Origin: Phorcus lineatus | Taxonomy: Eukaryota > Mollusca > Gastropoda > Trochida > Trochidae | Length of the DNA stretch: 64,000 nt | Assembly (NCBI GenBank): GCA_921293015.1 | Contig: OV121091.1 | Coordinates: 15,844,701-15,908,700, forward strand | Reading direction: 5' to 3' | Part shown: in pieces, positions 36,720 through 50,000 of the stretch | Layout: each line of letters opens with the position of its first letter | Position numbering within the stretch: position 1 is the stretch's first letter | The notes under the pieces: model-generated | The model's database searches: none | What the model was told of the DNA's origin: nothing | The model's input: the letters and a program-made list of their open reading frames with translations, nothing else | Program-made: the position numbers and the translations under genes

Positions 36720-39700
36720 TCTATATATGTCTACTCCTTCATATGGTTGAATTTTTTTATTTCAATCTGTAAACTGTACTGCAATAATGATGAGTTTTCT
36801 TAAAAACGTCTACATGGATGAATGCTTCATATTGAACAGTTTTTAATCATGTGATATAAGGGAAATAGTTGATCATCATTCATATGTACTGTGGTGTCTA
36901 CTTCAAGGGATACTGATTGACATATTAATATGTCCGTGGATCTTATGCATGAACATAAATCATTACAATTGTGGCATGAACATTCATTTTACATAATTGA
37001 AATCGACCAAATTGAAAACTTATTCTTACAAGTAATCTCTATAAGAATACAACAAATGATGTTTACAATTTCTGTCGAAGGGGCCTTATTGAGTATAAGT
37101 GAACTTTAGACGTGAAAAAAACCCCAGATACATATTCCTTCTCCTGCATCAGGTGAAATTTGACATATATCATGTAAAATACTAAATCCAATATTTAAAA
37201 AGACCCATAAAAACTGTAGGTTACCTCGATAATGATAAAAACTCATCAACGAGAATCGATGTTTAATACTGTACTTTTATGAAGATATGTCGTGCGATAA
37301 ACAGGAAATTAAAATCGACATTCGTGTTGGAATACGACAATCATTTAGTCCACATAATGACCAGTCGTCTTCAAGGGAAACTATAGTTGCCATAGCAATA
37401 TATGTGTGGCTCTCATGCATGCATAAACACCAATCATTACAATTGTGACATGAGCACACTTATTTACACAGAAATCAAAAGTTGTATACAAGTCATACTT
37501 ATTCAAGAATAATAATTAGCACATTTGTGTTGTAAAGTTATCAGGAAAAACTCTTACTAATAAATATCATAGGAGCAGTGTTAGAACAAACAGTGGCGAC
37601 ATTTCCGATCGAAGGGAATTACATTACTTACTGTAATTTACAAATCCAAACTCAAACTAAAACACATCATAGTGGGATAACTCGCAACCAACATTTGTGT
37701 GTGTCGCTGATAACAGTTATATAACTTGCTCATGTGGAGATAACCATAACATGTTGACATAATTAGAGATGTCAAGTGTCATGAAGGTTTTGTAATCAGT
37801 ATCATCATTCTGATGATGGGGCGGCTTGACATCTATTGACAGAAGTCACTTATATATGCATAGGGGACTTACTGTACAATTAAACTCATAGCTGGTCATG
37901 GTCATCGGAACTGGTCAAGTCATATTACTATTGTACATTTGCTAGTAAACAACTAGTAAATGCTGTAATTTCTGAATATCTGAGTCCATTGATTAAAAGA
38001 CACGTGAAAAAAGTATGTACAAAGAGAGCACGTCGGTTATGTTGTGATATATTGCAACCATGTAGTTGATGTACCTAGCAACATCAAAACAGGTCCTGTA
38101 TATAATCAATAAGCATATTAAAACCACTGGACATCTGAATTACAAATAGACACTATCATTCTATACAATCACGTTGATAAAGAAAAACCTCAACAACGGT
38201 TTTCAATTGAGGCTGTCTTATGAAAAATGTCCATCGAACAACGTATCATAAAGTTATTATTGTATACATGAGCTTCAGCGGAGAGTGTTTTACTGAATAA
38301 AGCAAGGAACCTCATGCAATTCAACAGCAATGCATCTCATCACTTGAAAAGCTGCATGCATTGATGCAAGCATCTTGTCAAAACGAGCTAGGCAAAGTAA
38401 CATGCTCAAAGGGAAACCAACAACACCTCTCAATTATCCTACATTAAATATATAAGTGTATCATGATTCCAAATTAAATCGGGTTGACACAAGCTGGATT
38501 AATAAATTTTGATTGATTATAGGAACTGGGGCCAGACATGGTCATCTGTTTACCATTCATCCCGGCACACATTTATATATGTACCATACATGTGCTATCT
38601 AAACACTTATATGACTGATGCTTGAATAATACAAACATTAACATATCACTCTAATGAAGTGTTTTTATGAATGCAGCTTGCTCTCATATATATATTCACA
38701 TTGTTTGATTAATGTACTAGTAACTTATGTTTAGTTCAGTTTTAGAAATGTGAATTTGAACATGAAAATACCGATATGACAACGACAAAGTAATTGCAAT
38801 CTGGGTACGAAATGTAATAAGATATTGATATATACAATATCTATAATCGTAACTAACATTTCCCCCCTGTGAAAATGCACTTTCTCCTAAATTTTCAGGT
38901 TATGATTTAAATCTAAATACAATATATGAAAGCTTTTACGTCTTTGAAAATTTTAATCAAACTCCTCAAAGGCTTCAACATAAAAGTAAGTTGTAACATA
39001 ATCTCAGAAGACGTTTATTTCTCAATCTCACTGCAATTTTTTTGACGTTTTGACAGACGGACATCCCTCGGTACTCCCATTTGATCAAACATGATGTTGA
39101 CAGTTTTTAAGAAATACATTGACTCTCACACTTTGAAATAGAGTAGTTTAGAAGCCTCAGGAAAATAAGGTATGATTATCGCTCTCTCATGAGATAACTA
39201 TGTAATAGTGATAGATTCCCCAGACATGATAGCCATCACTTATCTTGGCCGTTTTACCGTATACAGTCACTACTTGACGAAAACATAAAGACAGTGCCAG
39301 ATGTGAAATTTTCGAATGTATGGGTTTATAAGATATTCCGAAGACGTCAGCAAATTAGAACAGTTTAACGAATATGGAAAGGAAAATGGATTCACCTAAA
39401 ATAACTTAACAGACCAAAGAAAAATGGTTGAGGTGTATTTCTGTATTACCAACTTACTAATGAAATCTATTGCTTTTAAACGTTTTTCATAAAAATAAAT
39501 AAAATTCTGTTTTAATATAATCATCAAGGTTGGATGATTATAGGTTTGAAACTACTTTATATGGACGGTTTACATCATTGCAAGCAGGAAGCCGAAATTC
39601 CACTGCTTCGTTGTTATTCACACAGGTATATGCTGTAACTGGCTAACTGCGTTTAGGAAAGCACTGAAATTCAGGGTTTATGGCTTATATAATGTTGCTT

Positions 39701-42420
39701 TCCTCAACAGTACACAAAGGAGCTTAACCCCTGCTGCTGTTTCCTCCGAACCTAAACCATTTTACCCGAAATCAAATATGATAACCATATTTACTTAACA
39801 TCATCAAGCTAATGAGACTTTATGATAGTTCACTTGTCAAAGTAACAAAAACAAGGTTAACAAGGAGAATGTTCTTTAAACGATGTTTCTCATTATGAAA
39901 TCTTTCCAATAAGGATTATTTCGTTTGCTTGTAAGTTCGTTACCCCCCTTACAAGAGTTCATGACTACGAGTCCTGCTAAACAGTATCAAGGACTACAGA
40001 ATCTTATGATATTTTAAGGCCTGCTTAAGAATAAGAACAAACATTTCATATGAATGCTGGTCAAATTATTCAAGGGTGCAATCGCACACCTACACAAACA
40101 TAGGACAAATCTAAAGTGCTGTCGTTTTGTTACGAGGAAACCTCTACTGTGACGCCTTTCAAATATTTGAAAACATATTCAATTTTTAAAGTTGATATAC
40201 TGTCAGGAACGTATGATGCCAGAAACTGGAACCAAAATATACCTCACAGGAAGCATTTATATTATTCTCTGTTTCCTTTAGATTGTGCAGAGGCCACGAT
40301 AAACATCTTGATATATATACTAACAACAAAACTTTCCAAATAGAGAGATGCCTCATTTACCCAGGACTGAATGTCCATATTCTCTTCACTTTATCACTCC
40401 TGGGACTTATTATCAGGAAAAACTGTATGCTAAGTATCCGCCCTTGATTTGAGAAAGCCAATGAAACTGCTACAAACCTTATAAAAGACGTGTTATGACA
40501 CGTCTTGGTACTGAGGAAATGGATGCTCACTCCCAGCTTTAAGGTTACAAGTTTGTGTTTACAGTCAATCAGGGGCGAAGATGTCATCTCAAATTTCAAA
40601 TTCAAATTCCTGAGCATGCACTGAAAGGGTCTTATTAAAGGATTTCATAAAGAGATTCAAGACGGTAAAAAGTTTTTTATTTTTAAAAAGTACGATTTTG
40701 CTATGTACACATTCAAATTTCAAGTTAAAGACAGTATGCGGCCAAAACGAATGTCGATCATGAGAATAATCTCGGTTTGGAGATGTTTGAGAATTATTAT
40801 TTCATAATATTACATATATATAAACCTTCTGTTAAAACAACTTAAGGGATGTATATTTTAAGATGAGGAATATGAATGAGGTATGATATATTTTCTGCTC
40901 AATTATTATGTACCATTTTCGCTAGTTACCAGAATTTACAACATTTCAATACTGATACGTATCAGAATACACAAAACATAGAATTAAGTTATCTGTTTGG
41001 CTTTTAGGGTATTCATATCAGAATAAGGAATTAACAGTTTTGACAGAACTTCTTGACAGTTTAATTGATCAATCGTGATGTGAACAATTTGTGTAAGTTA
41101 TACGCTGACTACCACTTGTTAAGATGTATTGTTTTAGAAGCCTCCAGACAAATACATTATCAGTTTCCCGTGTGTATAATCTCTACGATTGCTATATTTC
41201 CCTTGACAATGCTGAAGAGATTATATTGACAGTGTCAACTGACACGGAAATCATTTTATGGTCATCTTTCATCTAGGTCGTCTACCATCGTAGATATTAA
41301 GTTACTACTAAATAAAAATCATAAGCGCAAACCAATATTTTTTTTATGAATATAGCTAATGCACAAATAATGCATATCTCTCGATATTAGCTATGCATAT
41401 AATGTGTATAAAAATGGGTAAAGAAACAAGATATATATTAACAACGAATAGATTCATCCTTTTTCTCCAGTTAAACGATTGAGATGTATTCGAAATCTGC
41501 AAATTTTTCTAGTTCAGCTGTTTTCATCTATCAGTATTTCTGATTTGTTCACAACCAACACTTAAGAATCTTGACATCCCTTTGTGAAAGCACAAGTCAA
41601 TTAATGTCAGATTTTATGAACAAATGAGATGAAGAGGAATAAATGCATAAGTGAGTAAAACCCCTGACGGATTCTGACATCACAAGTTACTATGCATAAG
41701 AGAATTTCAATAAACAATGTTTGTATATTTTTAAGAACTAACTTCTCAATAGAATTACCTTTATTAAGATCATTTTGCCAATGGTTTATGTTCAAAGTTT
41801 CATATATTGCTTACGGTATCATGTAGAGAGAAAATTAAAATAATCAGCTAACAAACATCCCAGAAAAACAAATTCAACTTTCATCAAATAAGATATAGAG
41901 CCACATGTGAGGAAACCTTCAAACCAAGTGACCAAGATATAATGGTACCATTTTTAGTTTTTTTGGTCACAAGCTATGTTAATTTGAAAAAAATAATTAA
42001 TTCAGGGCGTGGTAGATAAATATTATATTGATATATATTGATATATATGAAATGGAATTATTTCTAGACTGATTCATCTGATCATCATGTATAATTTGAA
42101 ATTATATTTTAATTTCTAATGATAACTAATGAAACAATCGCACTTCAAGCGCTCATTTTAATTCCCTTTTTAAGTACCCTGTAACAGTTACTATGCCTAA
42201 TCTGTATAAGATGTTATCATGGATTTGATAAAAGTATTCTTCTTTTCAATTTCTGTGATCTTACAAAACATTACTCATTAATCTCTTATTTTATATTGAT
42301 AACAGTATAACGGTAAGAGAACAAAATGTGGTGAGTGATAATCATATTATGTAATATATGTCATCTCTCGCTCTCTCTCTAATTTATATCTACCACTTTC
42401 TGATGCATGAAACATTTAAC
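36720..42420. other. Unit 2 non-coding remainder
   Basis: Collinear with unit 1 about 14,100-28,100 minus its insertions, and with unit 3 about 49,600-58,000. No gene, RNA gene or further transposon recognised. Confidence 0.55.
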
Positions 42421-42468
42421 ATGAACAATGATTAGCGAATGAAGTGGGGTGTTCTGAGTTTCCCTACT

Positions 42469-42734
42469 ACATAAGGACATTGAGGGAGGTCCAGACATGA
42501 CATTAGGTCAGGACGATATTGGTTTTTAGGACAAACCCAAGGAATTCGAGTCAATGGTTGGATACAATCCGCCTTTACATTCAGTATAGAAGAGAGGACC
42601 CTTTCGTTTCATGAGAAGTCGAGGGCGAAAAGTTGAAACTCCGTCTTAAGCAATGTTTGGATCTGAGTTCTCATCGAGACAGCCTGTAGGAGGCAGTTCG
42701 CGTCCCTGGGTGATTCTGGAGGGCTGCCATCAAG
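42469..42734 (+). pseudogene. Tachykinin exon 2, unit 3 copy (three stops)
   Basis: Homologous to 2016-2295 over its whole length with the reading frame preserved, but interrupted by TAG at 42,527, TAG at 42,587 and TAA at 42,647. The upstream acceptor is lost (ctactacat in place of ccagacat) while the donor CAAG|gtatta at 42,734/42,735 is kept. The core reads KRGPFRFMRSRGRK: both conserved glycines of G-F-x-G are now arginine, so FxGxR is gone. Nonsense mutations with no shift of frame point to decay by substitution after duplication. Confidence 0.85.
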
Positions 42735-42897
42735 GTATTATCACTCATGCATCAAAGTAACCTTTAAAGTAACCAACCTTGAAATTCAGAGGCTGATTTC
42801 GGAAATAAAACAAACATTGATGGGGAAAACGTCCCTCCTGGACCATACGCATGTCAACTAACTAATGTTTAAGTGTTTTTTTGTTGCCTTAAGCTTA

Positions 42898-43783
42898 TTG
42901 TCCCACGCCGCAACGCAAAACGGGGGACTATAAATTCAGCGGCGTCTGTCCGTACGTCCGTACGTACGTACGTACGTCCGGATTCTTGTTAACGCGATAA
43001 CTCGTGAAGCTTAGCACCTAGAGTGTTCATATTTGGTGACAGCTTTCAATGGAGAAAGAATCAGACGCCAGTCGACTTTGGTGACCTTGACGTCATTTTC
43101 AAGGTCACCACGACACTACGTACGTCCGGATTCTTGTTAACGCGATAACTCGTGAAGCTTAGCACCTAGAGTGTTCATATTTGGTGATAGCTTTCAATGG
43201 AGAAAGAATCAGACGCCAGTCGACTTTGTTGACCTTGACGTCATTTTCAAGGTCACCACGACACTACGTACGTCCGGATTTTTGTTAACGCGATAACTCG
43301 TGAAGCTTAGCACCTAGAGTGTTCGTATTTGATGACAGCTTTCAATGGAGGAAGACTCAGACGCCAGTCGACTTTGGTGACCTTGACGTCATTTTCAAGG
43401 TCACCATGACACTACGTTCGTCCGGATTCTTGTTAATGCGATAACTCATGAAGCTTAGCATCTAGAGTATTCATATTTGGTGACAGCTTTCAATGGAGAA
43501 AGACTCAGACGCCAGTCGACTTTGGTGACCATGACGTCATTTTCAAGGTCACCATGACACTTTGACCAATTTCTCATACATTGTTAACGCGGTATCTAGT
43601 AAAGCTTATAGCACCTAGAGTGTTCATATTTGGTGACAGCCTTCAAGGGCGGAAGACTCAGACGCCAGTTGACATTGGTGACCTTGACCTCATTTTCAAG
43701 GTCACCACGACACTTTGACCACTGTGTAATAAATTTTTCATGCAATAACGACGGGGGACATTGCCATGTTAGTGGCAAACACT
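42898..43783 (+). mobile_element. Non-coding interspersed element with 148-bp internal repeats
   Basis: It begins near gtcccacgccgcaacgc and ends near ttgccatgttagtggcaaac. After a (TACG)n-like start, four units headed gtccggattcttgtta lie exactly 148 bases apart (42,976; 43,124; 43,272; 43,420), then a fifth diverged unit. Each contains tgacgtcattttcaaggtca. The empty site is visible in unit 1 at about 2458-2466 (gagcttatttgatac), so it inserted into unit 3 downstream of the dead exon 2; the flanks suggest a short duplication (cttatt / cttgtt). I have seen similar gttaacgcgataactcgtg repeats as typical of molluscan genomes, but cannot name a family here. No coding capacity. Confidence 0.75.
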
Positions 43784-43789
43784 TGTTTG

Positions 43790-46088
43790 ATATACGAGAA
43801 TCAGAGTGGTATCTTTGAGTCGCCATCTCTATCTTAGGAAAGGGGAAAAAACAAATAACGTTGTCCCTCTGGTCATAAGGTCTATATCATGCATATATTT
43901 TTCTTGTAATCTCCGTTGTCTGACATTAGTCGATCAGTTATTTTAAACAAACCGTTTGATAAGTAGAAAGTACCTTTTTAAAAGTATTCAAAACATGGAA
44001 CATGTTCTGCCACTGCAGCAATGAAACATATTCACAAGAAAAAATTGTAAAAGCAGTTGGACATTTCTTAACGTTGAAAATATATATTCGCCTGCGTTCA
44101 CATCTGATATTTTTCTTCACTGAAAAAGGTTACAAGATTAACAACGAAACCGCGTCTACTATAATAGATTTTTCTTCAAAGAAATATTTGGCCAATGAAG
44201 TCATGAGTTTCAGATAAAATCAATTGAAACCTTACATTTATCAAATACATTTACTTGCGACTCATAGATTTGCTATTTGGTTTATCTACCGTAGCAAATG
44301 AAAAACAGGAAGTCAGAGACAGTTTGTCAATTACGAAGCCTTTCACATGGTTTTATGTATATTAGCATATGAATCAGATGCCACGTTAGAAGTTTATATT
44401 TTTTTCGTTAAAGATGAAAATTGGGACAATAAACATAAATCAAACACACACTCCTTTGCTAACAATGTTATGTAACCTGTGCAAAGTGAAACTTTAAACG
44501 ATATTAGTTAATGCAATACCATGGCAACGATGTGTTGCTTCTCTAAGAAAACTCTGACAATGTTAAGAGAAGGTTTGACAAGTATTAACCTGTCACGACT
44601 TGTAAATGAGCCAGCTATCTGCTTGTTGACATAGCCATAATGGATGTCATGGGCGCAAATCTAAAATCGAAGATAAAAGTTAGAGTCTTGCGAATGTCCC
44701 CCAAAAAACGCAATTTATGTATTGAAGCTTGGCTCAGGATTGAGAATATTGTTTTTGAATGGCCTTAAAAGGTAAAAAAAATAAAGGAATATTTTTACTG
44801 TTGATGTCATATTGAAGACGAAGACATATGTTTTTAAATTACATTGGTGTTTACAAGGTTATTCAAAGTTCATTTTATGTTCACGTTGTAAACTGATAAC
44901 GGGCATACAACGCCAATCTCAACTTTTTCAATTCAATTTGAGGTCAAGTAATAGTTGAGTATTGATTTAATGCATTTTATGACATTATGTTATAGTATTT
45001 ACATAAAATGGTACTGATTTACAATACCAGTTACTAGAAATGCCACTTAGCGCTACGTCTATATTTGTCTCAACACGTATATTCAATAAATTAAACACTT
45101 ACAGGCACTCTTATACATGTATGTTTTTTTAAATGGACATAAAGAAATCATACAAAAGGGATATAAAATGTAACAAGTTGCAAGACAATCTTTAATAATC
45201 AATACGAGGATTTCGTATATGAATTTATCTTGTTTGGTTAATTTTCACAAATTTATTTCTCGAAAATCTCAATGGCAGGAGACACAATCTTTGAGCCAAA
45301 TTCTATACGTTGAAAAGAAACTGCATATGGTGAACAAATTAAGGATCCAGTGGATCCTAATAATTGCCTTCAGGCGGTATAATCAGACACATTCATGATT
45401 GTCAAAAAATCAAAAACATACATGAGTGTCAGTGAAATAATTTATGAGTGACAAACTGGGTGAAAAGCGAAAAATATGCAATCATTTTCAATCAAATTTC
45501 ATTCAGGAATGCAGATAAAAGGTGACTTAGTTCTTTATCTCGTCATGTATATCTGGCCGCTATCTACCATACAAATATCTCGAAGGCTTCTAATAGTTCT
45601 AATAGTGACAATAAGCCAGATTAGCTTTTCTAAGCTTCTTATCAACTCTTGAGCTGCGCCCGAGGACACACACATACAGTGGAAGTCGCTTCATCATTGA
45701 TTCCTTTAAACCATGTTATATAAGTTGGTGTCCTGCTTTCATGTGTTAACTGGCCGTTCTTCCGTGTTTAGAGTGAAATGGTTGTCCCAAACGGACACAT
45801 GTTTATGCTAAAGAATATGAAATAACCTACCGATAAGTCCTAGCTATCAATATTTCAACTTATTTATCAGTATATCAGTATCCTAAATAACAAAAATATT
45901 CATCTCTTATTTTTAAGGGTGTTTGATATAGAATAGGTTATGTGTAACTTGCATTAGGATGTTGCTAAGGGAAAACATATCATCGAAGGACAGTGCAAAT
46001 AGTAATACCTATGCTAAAATGCTAAAAGTAGTACTAGTATTTTGATAATAATAAAAGAAGTAGTAATAGTAGTTGTAGTAGCAGCAGC

Positions 46089-46135
<47 letters not shown>

Positions 46136-46985
46136 AAGTCGTAGTAGTCGTAGTAGTAGCAGAAGCAGAAGCAGAAGAAGGATAGTGAAAAAAGAAGTAG
46201 ATGATTACTGGGAATTAAATTCGAACTGATGCTTATATTTGTGAGTTGACGCCAACATTGACAGAAACCTGTCTACCTGAAACATGTATATATAGTAATG
46301 ATCAAACATAAGTATTTGCATTATACGCAACCGATTCCTGACCCATTTCTCATTGGTTCTCCATCCAAAATTTTTACAAAGCATCCGCACGCATAAATTG
46401 ATAGTTATTTAAATTTTTCATATGACAGAAAGGATAACAGTGTAGTTTGCATATGCTATGTAAGAGTTGAAAGAGAGATCAGCAGTTTAATGTAATTTTT
46501 TATATAATATGATATGATATGATGCACAGAGAGAAAGGATAAAAGAAATTGTATGTATATATAATGTATGTGAATAAGAGAAAATTAAAAGGAATAAGAA
46601 ATGGTTCACAAGTGCATTACAATCTTAAAGAAATGTTAAAATCTAAACAGGTAAAATATGCAATTGTATTGGAGCGGATTGGGTTAAACCAAATAGTCTT
46701 TACTGTGAGCGACATACTTATAATATAGCGAAATCGGTAATACGAGTAATGACGCTCATGTCATCACGATTCATGCAAGCTGCAGCAATAGCAGCAACAG
46801 TTTACTTTGCCGAAGATAGTTTTGATTTTTTTAATAAAACAGGTTGATAGGCCCATTACGAATTGTTTCATACCGGCAAATAGTGGGCTTTGAAGTTGCT
46901 TTTGAAAAAATGTATGGTTATAAGTGGCTCTTCAATTCTTGACTGAAGAAAATTATACACGTTTGATATTTCTTCATTCGTTTCA
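43790..46985. other. Unit 3 equivalent of tachykinin intron 2
   Basis: Non-coding; homologous to 2470-5024, with the well-conserved block at 45,506-45,690 and the trinucleotide repeat listed separately. Confidence 0.6.
46059..46180. repeat. (TAG)n microsatellite, impure
   Basis: A run of TAG with CAG, TCG and GAA variants at the edges, unique to unit 3 intron 2. Confidence 0.93.
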
Positions 46986-47033
46986 ATGAAAAGAGAAAAC
47001 CGATTTTCGGATTCGAAAACACTATAAGAAAAG
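46986..47033 (+). pseudogene. Tachykinin exon 3, unit 3 copy (acceptor lost)
   Basis: The sequence after the polypyrimidine stretch runs tttca-atgaaaag, where unit 1 has tttcagatctgctctctaaggaaaag, so the AG and the LLSK codons are missing. The remaining frame reads EKRKPIFGFENTIRKG, still recognisable beside KEKRKPHFGFHGSRG, but the G-S-R-G end and the stop are destroyed. The donor (AAAG|gtgata) survives. Confidence 0.75.
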
Positions 47034-47039
47034 GTGATA

Positions 47040-50000
47040 ACGCTATTTCAACTATTTTACATCAATAACAATAAAATGATATTGAATTTATGACAGACGC
47101 TCGCTGAAGGTGCTAGATCAGATCGGATTCTGATTTTAATAATTCCGATATTTTTCATTCATAAAAAAGTATTTCAAAACGAATTGTTAAAAGTCTACAG
47201 TCTTTATGAATATTCATTCTCATTAGAGTCAATTGTGTCTTAAGATTAAGGAGACATACAATGAATTGTTTTAGGTTAAGTTTCAGTCGGCGTCGGGGTC
47301 TGGTTTGGCGTTGGCGTTCCCATTGCTTCCATATGTGGTATACACTTTCTGCATATCATATAGAAGTGCATTTTAAGTTAGGATTATATACCATTTTGAA
47401 TCTCTTATCTGTTTCCTTGTCAACAATTTGGATATTGTCTTTTCAAGGATACGGTTGGTTTCTGAACCATAAGTCTGAAACTACTAGACCAATTCTAGCA
47501 GATTTAGTACACTGCCTCTCCATATCAAGGAGTCGGGTATTTTTTCAATATTCTTAATCCGTGTCTATTAAAACAATATGGACCCTGTCTTTTGAATATA
47601 AGATAATTATGTTGTTAGAAGCAACATTCTACAACAACTTTTAGAATTCTTGGAATGAGGAGACATCTGTTTTACGAGTAAAAACACTCTCAATTTTGTT
47701 CTTAAACATGCTACTTAAAAAGTAACTTCGAGGAAAACAATTTGATCAAAATAGAGAACTTCAAACCCACGTTCAAACTGATATCAAGACTTGAGATAGC
47801 TATCATTCATTTCGAAAAGAAACAATAGCTAACCCATCATGTAAGATCAATTCTAAAGATACAACAGTAGTTGTTGATGCAATATACGTGTCAACACATT
47901 GTACTATTCAAATTATGTTCTATGATATTCGTAATGTGTTAATTCGAATCTTTATAGAACTAAACGTAGGCAAATACTCTTTAATGCACAACATTGGCAG
48001 GTAATCTATGGACTGAAGATGACCATTGGTTACTCTTTTATAAAATCTACGAGACACATGGGAATGTTACAGAAATGAATATAACCAGAACGGAGTGTTT
48101 GAAATGACAGGTTGCCATTGAGAATTGTCCATCGGGAGAAATGATTGACAGATATACAAGAAACAGGTAGCAAATCAATGCCAAGTGAAACAGAGGCTTA
48201 ATCCGGTGGATTTGGTTGTATGGAAACATAGGGACATGATAGCAGAGAGCATGCATTCTTTCCGAACCATAACTCAAATATATACATATTTGCAGTACCA
48301 AGATGTGTGCTATCCATCATCGATCAAAACGAACTTGTGCAGAAATAAACTAAACCCTAAATTCTTGTCTGGATAAAAAGGAACAGGGAGATATATATTC
48401 CAGAAGCCTGGAAAGTAAACTGCAAGTTGAGAACACTACATTGTAAGGTTGTTAATTCATACGTTTATTGATTCAGTCACATCTAATATACAGAGAACAA
48501 CTTTATGATCAGAAACATCATTTCTGTGAACATAATATTTCAAAGAAAAAGTGAAATTTCTTTCCTTTGAAATTCGAGGGGGCTGACGTAGTTATCGTCA
48601 ACTCAGTATTAGCTTTAGTGAGTATTCATTACAAAATGAAACATTTCTGAAATGACTAACATAAACTATTATCTTATTTTGTCCCTTTTTGAAGATCCAG
48701 TTCTAGCTCTATTACATAACGTGCATGACATATCTAGATGTTGTGATAGTCATAATATCGGAAGAAAAGGAGAGTTTTACTTCTGAATAGATTTAGGTGT
48801 TTAATCATTTCACTTGTCCTTCATTGTTGTCTACCAATTTTTCATTCTCGGGTAAACAAAGTGTAGAATCCCACCCAGATGTCTTGTTCATACGATAATG
48901 ACGGACAGCCATGTCAGGCTAACGTCGTCAAGCCTCCCATGAAGCGTTCATCTTAAAAATGGCTAGATCTGATATGCAGGTTTTATTCAGTTTGTTCACC
49001 TTTTGAGATCATCCACCTGCATATGTAAATACTCCTCCCGAGAAGATTTCTTTTAACTTCTTACAGAACTAGTATTTCAAGTATAGCATTTTCTGTTCAA
49101 AACACACGGAATCTTGAATGGTCGCTATCAGTTAACTGTTCAGTGCACCCAACGGCGATGTTTCATTCACAGCCTTGGGTTTAGTACTTTGAGCTGCGTG
49201 GTTCACTCTTATTGCGTAAAAGACAGATATAAGTCAAAATCACATTTCATTTCTAGAAATGAAGGACAGTGTTTGTAGTTCAACGTTTACCCTCAAGGGA
49301 GTTTTGAATGAAACGTGAAAAATAACCCTCATTTAACAGAGATTCCATGAAACACTTTGACTTTGAGAACCTCTGTAGGGGCGCCCCGATAAGTTCAATT
49401 TAGCCTTGAGTGTTATTTAGCTAATCTCTCTTGGCGTTCATCTTTGAAGAACCATTTCGTCTACTGTTGCTTTTTTCTTCAGTCTTTTTCCTTCTGTGTT
49501 TTGTATGGTTTCGTAATGGTATACTAATTCTATCTATCAGGGAGAAAATTCTCGAAAAAGACGTTGTGTATGCTTAAAGGAAGGGGAAAGCGAGGTTCTA
49601 TTGATGACAGCATTCTTTTTGTAAAAATATCAGGCGGAATTTGGAGATCAGGTCGAATGTGAGTTGTATCATTGAAATACTTAATCCGATATCCGATAAA
49701 AAACCACAGGTGAACAGGGAACTATCCAAACTATGAAACTATCTGTAAACAATTAATTCCACAGGGGCAGAGTTACTAAAAAAAGGTCATGACAATTTTG
49801 AAAAGGCATTATTGTATTTGCGGTTATTGGAACTGAAAGTAAAAAACAAAACAGTCATTTGTACATATATATATAACTGTTATATCACTCACTTATTTGA
49901 GTATAACCATACATTGCAAAAACACCAGTATGATGGAACTGGAGATGTCAGCTGTTTGTTTTATTTACCTCTCATCATTTTCGATTAAGATTATGTCATC

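Larger units (their letters stand above)
28610..42420 (+). repeat. Segmental duplication unit 2 (about 13.8 kb)
   Basis: Second direct copy, collinear with units 1 and 3. It carries degenerate exon 2 (28,669-28,915) and exon 3 (31,942-31,986), a LINE insertion in the region after exon 3 and a hairpin MITE. It keeps the unexpanded ancestor of two satellites that are amplified in unit 1: a single 44-bp-type segment at about 38,280-38,325, and a single segment resembling the 14-bp repeat at about 41,647. Edges are approximate. Confidence 0.85.

Noticed and set aside
43596-43826. Open frames on both strands near 43.6-43.8 kb
   Set aside because: They lie in the last repeat unit of the 148-bp-repeat element and have no coding character.
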